A stretch of DNA of 6,555 nucleotides from SAR202 cluster bacterium (lineage in GTDB: Bacteria; Chloroflexota; Dehalococcoidia; Lucifugimonadales; UBA3495). Shown piece by piece: positions 1 through 6,515 of the stretch. The notes below the pieces were generated by a model that saw only the letters and a program-made list of their open reading frames with translations, was not told where the DNA came from and made no database searches. How positions within the stretch are numbered: the first letter of the stretch is position 1; the number at the start of each line of letters is the position of its first letter. The translations under genes and the position numbers were made by a program. The stretch spans positions 1-6,555 of the forward strand of contig VFHF01000123.1 of NCBI GenBank assembly GCA_009392095.1. The letters are read 5' to 3'.

Positions 1-52
1 AGGCATAAGTAACGCCGCCGGTTTCCTCTTCATCTCCACCCCAGGGCAAGTC

Positions 53-56
53 GAGG
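53..56 (+). promoter_or_regulatory. Ribosome binding site of the PPIase-like gene
   Basis: GAGG with a 7-base spacer before ATG 64. It supports this start over internal methionines and hence keeps the basic cytoplasmic tail in the protein. Confidence 0.55.
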
Positions 57-63
57 TTAGACA

Positions 64-1257
64 ATGCCATTTCCTTGGCTCGGCAGGCTCGGCGCTGCTA
101 ATGCTGGCAGAAGCGGACGCCGCCGTAACAGGCGGGCCCAGAAGCGAAGTCAGGGCGAAGTTAGCGCTCCTCAGGAAGACATTCAGGTAATTACTCAACG
201 GCGGCAACGCAGGATTGGGCTCGGCATTGGTTCTGTCTTGATTCTCACCATAATTGGCGTGGTCTTACTAGGTTACTACCAAGAGTTTTACAGACCGCCG
301 AGGGTCTGGGCCGGCTCGGTCAGAAACGTTGAGTTCACCATGGGCGACTTGGTTGCCCGCATCCGAGTCCTACAGGGTGTGAACCGTTACCAGGGCGGGC
401 AAGTCAACCTAAGCAGAGTCCCATTCGAGTACCTTCAGAATCTTGTTAATGCCGAAATTCTGCGCCAGCGGTCACCTGTCTTGGGAATCCAAATTCAAGA
501 TGATGATATCGAGCAGGAGCTGAGGCGGCAGTTTCTTCCCACGGCCGACCCGGGCGAAGAGACCGACCCAGGGCAGTTAGAGAGTGAGTTCAGGAACAGT
601 TATGGAGGCTACCTGACAGCCACCGGCCTTTCTGACGCCGATTTCAGGGTAATCGTCGAAGAGCGGCTTGCTCAGCGCGCCCTGGCGCTGTTGTTGGCGC
701 AAGAAATCGAGCCCATCCAGCCTCACGTGGAGGTCCAGTGGATTCAGATTCCAATGGATGGTGAAATCCTCATCGGTGACGTGGCCCAACGGCTCGCAAA
801 TGAAGATTTCACTAGAGTCGCCCAGGAATTGAACTCCGCCAACCAGTTCGCAGACCCAAATGGTTATGTAGGATGGGTGCCAAAAGGCGCGTTCCCCGAC
901 CTTGACGACTACCTGTATGGCAACGAAGAAGACGAGATCGCAGCGCTGAAACCCGGTTTGGTGAGTGAGCCCATTTTCACCGCCGACGCCCACTATCTTC
1001 TGAAAGTCCTTGCGGCGGCAGAAGACCGTGAATTGAATAACACGATGGGCCAGAAACTGCTTCAGGAAAACGTCTTATTGTGGCAGCGCGAAGCGCTAGT
1101 CGCCGGAACCACAGCAGGGACCGTGCGCATGAACTTCAACAGCAGATTGTACGATTGGGTCACGAACCAGGTGTTCATTACTGCGCCGCGAATCGACCGG
1201 CCTACCCCAGTACCAGATCTCATTTCCGGCGTTCCTCTGCCAGGACCAGGACCGTAG
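64..1257 (+). CDS. Membrane-anchored SurA/PrsA-like peptidyl-prolyl isomerase (parvulin-type folding factor)
   Basis: 397 residues. Probable extracytoplasmic folding chaperone of the SurA/PrsA group. Residues 1-50 form a very basic tail (13 Arg/Lys, mostly in 16-28 and 46-50). One hydrophobic segment follows at about 51-71, so the positive-inside rule places the tail in the cytoplasm and the rest outside. No lipobox cysteine is seen, so this is a TM anchor rather than a PrsA-like lipoprotein. Residues about 86-215 resemble a SurA N-terminal chaperone domain. Residues about 219-320 resemble a parvulin rotamase domain: GYVGWVPKGAF at 267-277, then KPGLVSEPIF and HYLLKV at 296-315. The usual HIL motif of the first parvulin strand is replaced by WIQIP (226-230), so isomerase activity is doubtful. 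The C-terminus (374-397) is proline-rich. ATG 64 was chosen because GAGG at 53-56 lies 7 bases upstream. The family call is good; catalysis is not shown. Confidence 0.82.
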   Translation: MPFPWLGRLGAANAGRSGRRRNRRAQKRSQGEVSAPQEDIQVITQRRQRRIGLGIGSVLILTIIGVVLLGYYQEFYRPPRVWAGSVRNVEFTMGDLVARIRVLQGVNRYQGGQVNLSRVPFEYLQNLVNAEILRQRSPVLGIQIQDDDIEQELRRQFLPTADPGEETDPGQLESEFRNSYGGYLTATGLSDADFRVIVEERLAQRALALLLAQEIEPIQPHVEVQWIQIPMDGEILIGDVAQRLANEDFTRVAQELNSANQFADPNGYVGWVPKGAFPDLDDYLYGNEEDEIAALKPGLVSEPIFTADAHYLLKVLAAAEDRELNNTMGQKLLQENVLLWQREALVAGTTAGTVRMNFNSRLYDWVTNQVFITAPRIDRPTPVPDLISGVPLPGPGP

Positions 1258-1262
1258 GGCTT

Positions 1263-2600
1263 ATGGCATCGTCAAGCGGTATGTCTGGTGAAGTTCCTGA
1301 TGAGATCAACGTTGGCCTGATGGGCCTGGGCGTTGTGGGTACCGGTGTGGCTGCCTATATCCTGGGCAAAGCATCATCCCTCGCCGCGGCAACAGGCCGC
1401 AATGTGAACTTGAAAAAAGTGTTGGTCCGGGACATCACCCGCGCCAGGGATATCGATCTTCCATCTGGTCTACTGACTACCAACGCGGAAGATATCTTGG
1501 CCGACGCTGAGATTCATATCGTGGTGGAGGTGATTGGCGGCACCGACCCGGTAGAAAATCATCTCAAGCAGGCCCTCGCCGCCGGGAAGCACATCGTCAC
1601 GGCCAACAAAGAAGTGATGGCCAAATCGGGACCGGAATTACTAGCCTTGGCCCGGAAGAATGGCGCGAACATATTATTCGAAGCCAGCGTGGGTGGCGGG
1701 ATCCCCATCGTGGGGTGCTTGATGAACGAATTGGCGGCCAATGACATTCGCTCCATCCGCAGCATCATCAACGGCACCACCAACTACATTCTGACCCGCA
1801 TGGCCAACGAGCGCACCAGTTTCGATCAAGCCCTCAGTGAGGCGCAGGGTCTTGGCTATGCTGAAGCAGACCCCATCAATGACATTGAAGGCATCGACGC
1901 AGCTTATAAATTGACTATTCTGGCTTCTTTAGCCTACCGACAACCGTTCCAGTCGGCTGATGTTTACTGCGAGGGCATCTCTAGGCTGGAACCTCAAGAC
2001 TTCCGCTACGCCCAAGAGTTGGGTTACGCCATAAAATCCCTGGCCATCGCAAACCTGGACGACGGAGCGGTGCAACTCCGTGTATACCCGGCGTTAGTAC
2101 CCTCTGAACACATGCTTGCCAAGGTTGATGGAGTGTACAATGCCGTGGAAGTTGACGGCAGCCTGTGCGGACAGGTCCTGTTCCATGGTATGGGGGCAGG
2201 GAGCGAACCGACCACGAGCGCAGTTGTCGGCGATTTGATTGAAGTGGTCCGCAAGATGGGCAGCCAGTCACGATCGTCCGGTTCACAGGAATGGGCAGGT
2301 CCTGGAAATGGAGCGGCGTTAACAGTCCGGCCCATCGGAGACCTTCAAGCACGGTATTACATCCGCCTCGACGTGGCTGACAATCCTGGGGTGTTGGCTC
2401 AGATCGCACAGGTGTTGGGCGATGGGGAGATCAGCATCGCGGCAGTTCTTCAGAGGGATACCGATGCGGAGGCCGGGAGCGCGGAGATTGTGATCACCAC
2501 CCATCCAGCCAAAGGAGCGTCCATGCAGGATGCCCTTCAAATCATGGCTGGACTCTCCCAGGTGCGGCGGGTTAGCAACGTCATTAGAATTGAAGAATGA
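1263..2600 (+). CDS. hom: Homoserine dehydrogenase with C-terminal ACT domain
   Basis: 445 residues, a usual length for the ACT-containing form. It reduces aspartate 4-semialdehyde to homoserine with NAD(P)H, the branch point to threonine and methionine, in the cytoplasm. The Rossmann fold starts at 15, with the dinucleotide loop GLGVVGTGV at 21-29. TANKE at 113-117 contains a conserved active-site lysine (K116). The substrate region has GGGIPIV at 144-150, GTTNYILTRM at 171-180, EADP at 201-204 and DAAYKL at 212-217, where D212 and K216 match the catalytic Asp/Lys pair of the family. Residues about 364-436 form an ACT domain (DNPGVLAQIAQVL at 373-385), which in this family allows feedback control, typically by threonine. 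ATG 1263 is 5 bases after the upstream stop. There is no well-placed Shine-Dalgarno (AGGG at 1256-1259 is only 3 bases away), so translational coupling is likely. The frame is open further upstream to 1080, but that part overlaps the PPIase gene and is not family-like. ATG 1281 is an alternative start. Confidence 0.96.
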   Translation: MASSSGMSGEVPDEINVGLMGLGVVGTGVAAYILGKASSLAAATGRNVNLKKVLVRDITRARDIDLPSGLLTTNAEDILADAEIHIVVEVIGGTDPVENHLKQALAAGKHIVTANKEVMAKSGPELLALARKNGANILFEASVGGGIPIVGCLMNELAANDIRSIRSIINGTTNYILTRMANERTSFDQALSEAQGLGYAEADPINDIEGIDAAYKLTILASLAYRQPFQSADVYCEGISRLEPQDFRYAQELGYAIKSLAIANLDDGAVQLRVYPALVPSEHMLAKVDGVYNAVEVDGSLCGQVLFHGMGAGSEPTTSAVVGDLIEVVRKMGSQSRSSGSQEWAGPGNGAALTVRPIGDLQARYYIRLDVADNPGVLAQIAQVLGDGEISIAAVLQRDTDAEAGSAEIVITTHPAKGASMQDALQIMAGLSQVRRVSNVIRIEE

Positions 2601-2648
2601 TGCCTGCACAAGAACGATTCAGACAAGATAGGAGACTAGCTTAGCCCA

Positions 2649-3710
2649 ATGGGTGCTGGGGTGCTAAATACTTACCGGGACCTGCTCCCGATCACCACTG
2701 CTACGCCCATGATTACCATGGGTGAAGGCGATACTCCGCTGGTCAAGTCCAACCGATTGGGCCGTGAGTTGGGTTGCCCTGAACTGTATTTCAAGCTTGA
2801 GGGTTGCAATCCCACCGGCTCATTCAAGGACCGGGGCATGGTGGTCGCCATCGCCAAGGCCTTGGAAGACGGCACACGGGCGATCATGTGCGCCTCCACC
2901 GGCAACACCAGCGCCTCGGCGGCTGCATTCGGAGCCTACTGTGATATTCCCACCTTCGTCTTGATTCCCAAAGGCGAAGTCGCCATGGGCAAACTGGCGC
3001 AGGCCATGATCTACGGCGCCAAGGTCATCATGATCAACGGTAATTTCGATGCGGCCTTGGGTCTGGTCCGCGAATTTACTGAGAAGAACGATGTTACCCT
3101 GGTAAATTCTGTGAATCCCCACCGAATCGAAGGCCAAAAGACGGCTGCATTCGAGCTGGTGGACACTCTCGGAGACGCTCCGGACCTGCTTTTCATACCG
3201 GTGGGCAACGCCGGTAATATCACCGCCTACTGGAAAGGTTTTCGGGAGTACCAAGACTTGGGCCGCAGCCAGACACTGCCCAGAATGATGGGTTTCCAAG
3301 CTGAGGGGGCGGCGCCGATTGTCAGAGGAGAGATCGTGACCAGGCCTCAGACCATCGCCTCGGCAATACGCATTGGCAACCCGGCTACCTGGCAAGGCGC
3401 GATCGATGCCAGAGACGGCTCCGGTGGGGTGATTGACGCAGTCTCAGACGACGAGATACTGGACGCCTACAGGGCGCTGGCCAGTAAAGAGGGTATTTTC
3501 TGCGAGCCAGCTTCCGCAGCCTCGTTCGCCGGACTAGTGAAGTTACACCGCCAGGGTTTGGACCTCCACGATAAACGGGTTGTCTGTATCTGCACCGGTA
3601 ACGGTTTGAAAGACCCGGACTTGGCCGTTAGTAGCGCAGGCGTGCAGGCTGTCGAAGTACCTGCGACCATGGAAGCAATCGAGGAAGCTACCCTAGGAAT
3701 AGGCGAGTAG
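2649..3710 (+). CDS. thrC: Threonine synthase (PLP-dependent, short form)
   Basis: 353 residues, matching the short Bacillus/archaeal-type ThrC without the N-terminal extension of the E. coli/yeast type. It converts O-phosphohomoserine to threonine plus phosphate. It is a fold-type II PLP enzyme. GSFKDRGM at 57-64 carries the Schiff-base lysine K60. CASTGNTSAS at 81-90 is the substrate-binding Ser/Thr/Asn loop. GNAGNIT at 186-192 is the PLP-phosphate loop. CEPASAAS at 285-292 and TGNGLKDPD at 316-324 are the typical C-terminal motifs. The start at ATG 2649 is bounded by an in-frame TAG at 2637, and the N-terminus (GVLNTYRDLLP at 4-14, then GEGDTPL at 25-31) is family-like. GGAG at 2631-2634 is 14 bases upstream, longer than ideal; GTG 2661 is a weaker alternative. 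It follows hom after 48 bases. The intervening enzyme homoserine kinase is not encoded in the window. Confidence 0.96.
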   Translation: MGAGVLNTYRDLLPITTATPMITMGEGDTPLVKSNRLGRELGCPELYFKLEGCNPTGSFKDRGMVVAIAKALEDGTRAIMCASTGNTSASAAAFGAYCDIPTFVLIPKGEVAMGKLAQAMIYGAKVIMINGNFDAALGLVREFTEKNDVTLVNSVNPHRIEGQKTAAFELVDTLGDAPDLLFIPVGNAGNITAYWKGFREYQDLGRSQTLPRMMGFQAEGAAPIVRGEIVTRPQTIASAIRIGNPATWQGAIDARDGSGGVIDAVSDDEILDAYRALASKEGIFCEPASAASFAGLVKLHRQGLDLHDKRVVCICTGNGLKDPDLAVSSAGVQAVEVPATMEAIEEATLGIGE

Positions 3711-3714
3711 GGGG
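3709..3714 (+). promoter_or_regulatory. Strong Shine-Dalgarno sequence between thrC and folE
   Basis: AGGGGG overlaps the thrC stop codon TAG (3708-3710). It lies 7 bases before ACG 3722, the normal ribosome spacing, but 37 bases before GTG 3752, too far to serve that codon. It therefore argues for folE translation beginning near 3722. Confidence 0.5.
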
Positions 3715-3751
3715 AACCAAGACGGTTCAAGAACAGCGCATAAAGAAAGCA

Positions 3752-4282
3752 GTGGCTGAGATTTTAGCTGCCATCGGCGAAGACCCGGACCGTGAAGGGC
3801 TGCAAGACACCCCTGCCCGGGTGGCACGGATGTACGAGAGTCTGTTCTCCGGTGTCGGAATCAACACCGACGATGCGATTGATGCTGTTTTCGAAGCCGA
3901 GAGCCACGACCCAGTGATCGTGAGCGGCCTGGTTTTCTATTCCGTGTGCGAGCATCATTTGCTTCCATTTTATGGAGAGGCCCGGCTGGGCTACGTGCCC
4001 AACGGCAAGATTGCCGGAATCAGCAAATTGGCCAGGGCGTTGGAAGTGGCGTCGCACCGGCCTCAGGTACAAGAAAGGCTTACTGCGGAGGTGGCTGACT
4101 CCATATTCAATGTCCTCCAACCGGATGGGGTGGTTGTTGAATTGGAAGCGGAACACCTGTGCATGGCCATGCGTGGTGTTAAGAAACCGGGCACTAGAGT
4201 GCTCACATCCGCGGTGCGCGGAGAATTCAAAAACTACTCGTTGGGGCAGGAAGGTCTCCTAGCTCTGATGCATAGCAGGTAA
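3752..4282 (+). CDS. folE: GTP cyclohydrolase I
   Basis: 176 residues from GTG 3752. It converts GTP to 7,8-dihydroneopterin triphosphate, the first step of tetrahydrofolate and pterin synthesis. GEDPDREGL at 9-17 and DTPARVARMY at 19-28 are the family N-terminal signature. VCEHHLLPFYGEARLGY at 65-81 supplies zinc ligands C66 and H69 and the catalytic His H68; EHLCMAMRGV at 134-143 supplies C137 as third zinc ligand. This is therefore the canonical zinc-dependent type I form, not the zinc-independent FolE2. GTG 3752 is the first standard start in frame and is given as the conservative boundary. It has a poor Shine-Dalgarno and cuts the usual first helix. The frame upstream (3722-3751) reads TVQEQRIKKA, which looks like authentic FolE N-terminus and would give 186 residues; see findings. 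It lies 41 bases after thrC, or 11 if the longer start is used. Confidence 0.95.
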   Translation: MAEILAAIGEDPDREGLQDTPARVARMYESLFSGVGINTDDAIDAVFEAESHDPVIVSGLVFYSVCEHHLLPFYGEARLGYVPNGKIAGISKLARALEVASHRPQVQERLTAEVADSIFNVLQPDGVVVELEAEHLCMAMRGVKKPGTRVLTSAVRGEFKNYSLGQEGLLALMHSR

Positions 4283-4296
4283 ACGAAAGGTAAATA

Positions 4297-5289
4297 GTGC
4301 CAAACACACCGATCACATCGTTCCAAGAGATAGAATCCGAATGGGAATCAGTGCTCCATGACAGCCCAGCCAATACATTGTTTCTGACTCCCCAATGGCA
4401 AAAAGTATGGTGGGACACCTTTGGCGACGGCCGGACCATGTGCGGGTTCGCCTACTCGATTCCAGATGGCGGGACAGGAAATGGGATGGCCGCCATCGCC
4501 TCGCTGGCCAAGTCGGGCGACACCGTCTCGTTCATGGGCAGCCAGGACACCTTCGACTACAACGATTTTCCAATCAGGCCTGGACACGAAGAGGGCTTCT
4601 ACCAAACCCTCTTGGAATGTCTTGAGGACCAGGGCGTTCAAACGCTGCGCCTGGATTCTCTAAGAGAAAGCTCGCCAACCCTGGGGGTTTTCCCGGAAAT
4701 TGCCCGCAGCCGTGGCTATAAAGTGGAGATCGAACAAGAAGACGTAACCTCAGGCATAGATCTGCCGGGCACCTGGGACGAATACCTGGCCCTTCTGAGC
4801 AAGAAAGACCGCCACGAACTGCGCCGCAAACTGCGCAGGATGGACTCCCAGACCGACTGGAAATGGTACAGCGTAACGGACCCCGCTGAGGTCGGTGTAC
4901 GACTGGGTGAGTTCATATCGCTGATGCGCTTGAGCCGCACCGACAAAGACGAGTTCATGACCCCCGAAAGGGAGCGGTTCTTCCACAACATCACCCAGCG
5001 CATGGCTGAGATGGGACAACTCCAATTGTTTTTTCTGGAAATGGACGGTTCTGCCGTGGCAACTTGCCTTTGTTTTGACTACGGGGGCTCCCGCCTGTTA
5101 TACAATAGCGGTTACGACCCCGAATATGGCTACTACAGTGTGGGCCTGTTGCTCAATGCGATGAGCCTAAAGGACGCCATAGACCGGGGCCTTGCTTATT
5201 TTGACTTCTTGCGCGGCCCAGAGCCTTATAAAGCGCATCTGGGTGGCCAACAAAGGAGCCTTTATCAGATGATGGTAACTAAGAGTTGA
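4297..5289 (+). CDS. GNAT-family acyltransferase (CelD/BcsL-like, FemAB-related)
   Basis: 330 residues, soluble, no signal peptide or TM segment. It resembles proteins with the Acetyltransf_6 (CelD/BcsL-type) GNAT domain, a FemAB-like double-GNAT fold that transfers an acyl or aminoacyl group, often in polysaccharide or cell-surface loci. Visible support: an N-terminal lobe with SFQEIESEWESVL at 8-20 and TLFLTPQWQKVWWDTF at 27-42; a basic patch KKDRHELRRKLRRM at 169-182 typical of the family linker; YNSGYDPEYGYYSVGLLL at 269-286; and YFDFLRGPEPYKAHLGG at 301-317, the characteristic DFLRG-x-EPYK motif. Start GTG 4297 has AAAGG at 4286-4290 with a 6-base spacer. It follows folE by 14 bases and is almost fused to the downstream glycosyltransferase, so a shared product is likely. 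The substrate cannot be read from sequence. N-acetyltransferase is the usual database label; acyl donor and acceptor are unknown. Confidence 0.82.
   Translation: MPNTPITSFQEIESEWESVLHDSPANTLFLTPQWQKVWWDTFGDGRTMCGFAYSIPDGGTGNGMAAIASLAKSGDTVSFMGSQDTFDYNDFPIRPGHEEGFYQTLLECLEDQGVQTLRLDSLRESSPTLGVFPEIARSRGYKVEIEQEDVTSGIDLPGTWDEYLALLSKKDRHELRRKLRRMDSQTDWKWYSVTDPAEVGVRLGEFISLMRLSRTDKDEFMTPERERFFHNITQRMAEMGQLQLFFLEMDGSAVATCLCFDYGGSRLLYNSGYDPEYGYYSVGLLLNAMSLKDAIDRGLAYFDFLRGPEPYKAHLGGQQRSLYQMMVTKS
5281..5285 (+). promoter_or_regulatory. Ribosome binding site deciding the glycosyltransferase start
   Basis: AAGAG inside the last codons of the GNAT gene has a 6-base spacer to GTG 5292 but none to TTG 5286. 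It favours GTG and shows translational coupling across the GNAT stop (TGA 5287-5289). Confidence 0.4.
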
Positions 5290-5291
5290 GC

Positions 5292-6515
5292 GTGCAAAGA
5301 GCGGCATTTATCACGCTCCACGCCTGTCCTCTGGCAGCCCCTGGGCAGGGGAAGTCGGGTGGTATGAACGTCTATGTAAGGCAATTGGCCTCGGCCCTAG
5401 GGAATATGGGGATGGAGATAGACATCTTCACCCGGGAACATCCCGATGTAGTCAATCGCATCGAGACTATCGGGCCGAACGTTCGGGTTATCCATATCGC
5501 GGCGGGCGACACTGAAGCCCATGTCGGAGAACTCTACGCCCACCTCCCTGCGTTCCTAAAACAACTGAACGCTTTCAGAGAAGAAGAAGGACTTGAATAC
5601 GACGTAATCCACTCCCACTATTGGCTATCCTCATGGGTCGGACGGGAGCTATCCCAAGCGATGGGCGTTCCTCATCTGGTGACCTTCCATACTTTGGGCC
5701 TGATCAAGATGCAGTCTCGGGCCGGCGAAGTCGAACAGCCCGAAAGACCCGTGGTCGAAGCCGAGGTCATGGCTTCCGCTGACCGGATCATTGCCTTCAG
5801 CCCCCATGAGCGAGACGCCATGGCGCGCCTCTACGGCGCGGACGCGGCGAAGGTATCGCTGGTGCCCTGCGGAGTCGATTTATCGGTGTTCCGACCCTTG
5901 GACCAGAAGGCGGTTCGGGATCGCCTGGGGCTGAACGGAGAAAAGATTCTCCTGTATGTCGGCCGAGTTGAGCCTCTGAAAGGTCTGGACCTTCTGGTGG
6001 AAACCGCTGCTCAGATGGACTCAGAAGACGGAGTCCGAGTGATCGTGGTTGGCGCCGATGTGAACGGCGACCGTGAGATGGACCGCGTGAAGCTGTTGGC
6101 TAAGGAACGGGACTTGGAAGGGCAGATAGACTTCGTTGGTCAGGTGGACCACAAAGAACTGCCCCTTTATTACAACGCAGCCGACGTCTGCGTGGTTCCT
6201 TCTTACTACGAAAGCTTTGGTCTGGTTGCGCTGGAATCCATGGCCTGTGGCACCCCTGTGGTGGCGACCAGAGTTGGAGGGCTTTCCACCATCATCCAGC
6301 ATGGCCGCACCGGATATCTAAAACCATGGCGATGCCCAGACGCCTTCGCCAATTCGGTTGAGATGATCATCTCTAGTGACGGCCTGCAACAAAGCATGGG
6401 CACGGCGGCCCGGAAACATGCCGAGGGCATGGGTTGGGACACTATAGCCTCCATGATGTGGGACGAGTACACCATCTTGACCGGACGCCTGCTAGACGAT
6501 AATAATAAGTGTTAG
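5292..6515 (+). CDS. GT4 family glycosyltransferase (MshA/sucrose-phosphate-synthase-like)
   Basis: 407 residues, GT-B fold, retaining, nucleotide-sugar dependent. The N-terminal acceptor domain has HACPLAAPGQGKSGGMNVYV at 10-29; the GGMNVYV signature is shared with MshA and sucrose-phosphate synthases. Also seen are DVIHSHYWLSSWVG at 104-117, FHTLGLIK at 132-139 and VPCGVDLSVFRPL at 191-203. The C-terminal donor domain has ILLYVGRVEPLKGLDLLV at 219-236, then ESFGLVALE at 307-315, the E-x7-E motif with E307 and E315, followed by MACGTPVVATRVGG at 317-330. No signal peptide or TM segment is seen, so it is cytoplasmic or peripheral. GTG 5292 was chosen because AAGAG at 5281-5285 sits 6 bases upstream and the resulting start (MQRAAFITLHACPL) matches the usual beginning of the group. 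TTG 5286, giving a 4-base overlap with the previous stop, is the alternative. MshA-like similarity does not prove mycothiol synthesis. Confidence 0.9.
   Translation: MQRAAFITLHACPLAAPGQGKSGGMNVYVRQLASALGNMGMEIDIFTREHPDVVNRIETIGPNVRVIHIAAGDTEAHVGELYAHLPAFLKQLNAFREEEGLEYDVIHSHYWLSSWVGRELSQAMGVPHLVTFHTLGLIKMQSRAGEVEQPERPVVEAEVMASADRIIAFSPHERDAMARLYGADAAKVSLVPCGVDLSVFRPLDQKAVRDRLGLNGEKILLYVGRVEPLKGLDLLVETAAQMDSEDGVRVIVVGADVNGDREMDRVKLLAKERDLEGQIDFVGQVDHKELPLYYNAADVCVVPSYYESFGLVALESMACGTPVVATRVGGLSTIIQHGRTGYLKPWRCPDAFANSVEMIISSDGLQQSMGTAARKHAEGMGWDTIASMMWDEYTILTGRLLDDNNKC

Larger units (their letters stand above)
64..6515 (+). other. Probable polycistronic unit of six genes
   Basis: All six genes are co-directional with gaps of 5, 48, 41 (or 11), 14 and 2 bases. 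No terminator-like hairpin followed by a T-run occurs in any gap. The hom and glycosyltransferase starts appear coupled to upstream stop codons. Whether the promoter lies before 1 or in the 63 leading bases cannot be told; no convincing -35/-10 pair is seen there. This is inference from spacing. Confidence 0.6.

Noticed and set aside
577..993. 138-residue minus-strand open frame inside the PPIase-like gene
   Set aside because: Antisense shadow of a well-supported gene with no recognisable domain.
1080..1262. Extension of the homoserine dehydrogenase frame upstream to ATG 1080
   Set aside because: It overlaps 178 bases of the PPIase-like gene, its residues are arginine/serine-rich and unlike the family, and the Rossmann fold starts shortly after ATG 1263.
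1981..2409. 142-residue minus-strand frame inside hom, and an overlapping one at 2024-2335
   Set aside because: Two different antisense frames over one conserved enzyme; compositional shadows without family motifs.
2601..2648. Attenuator or riboswitch between hom and thrC
   Set aside because: Only 48 bases, no strong hairpin, T-run or threonine-rich leader peptide.
2820..3395. 191-residue minus-strand frame inside thrC
   Set aside because: The longest antisense frame here, but it mirrors conserved ThrC codons and shows no recognisable domain.
3764..4156. 130-residue minus-strand frame inside folE
   Set aside because: Antisense of the conserved FolE core with no family resemblance.
5292..6515. 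Assigning the glycosyltransferase as mshA for mycothiol
   Set aside because: The signature is shared with sucrose-phosphate synthases and many other GT4 enzymes, and no other mycothiol gene is certain in the window.
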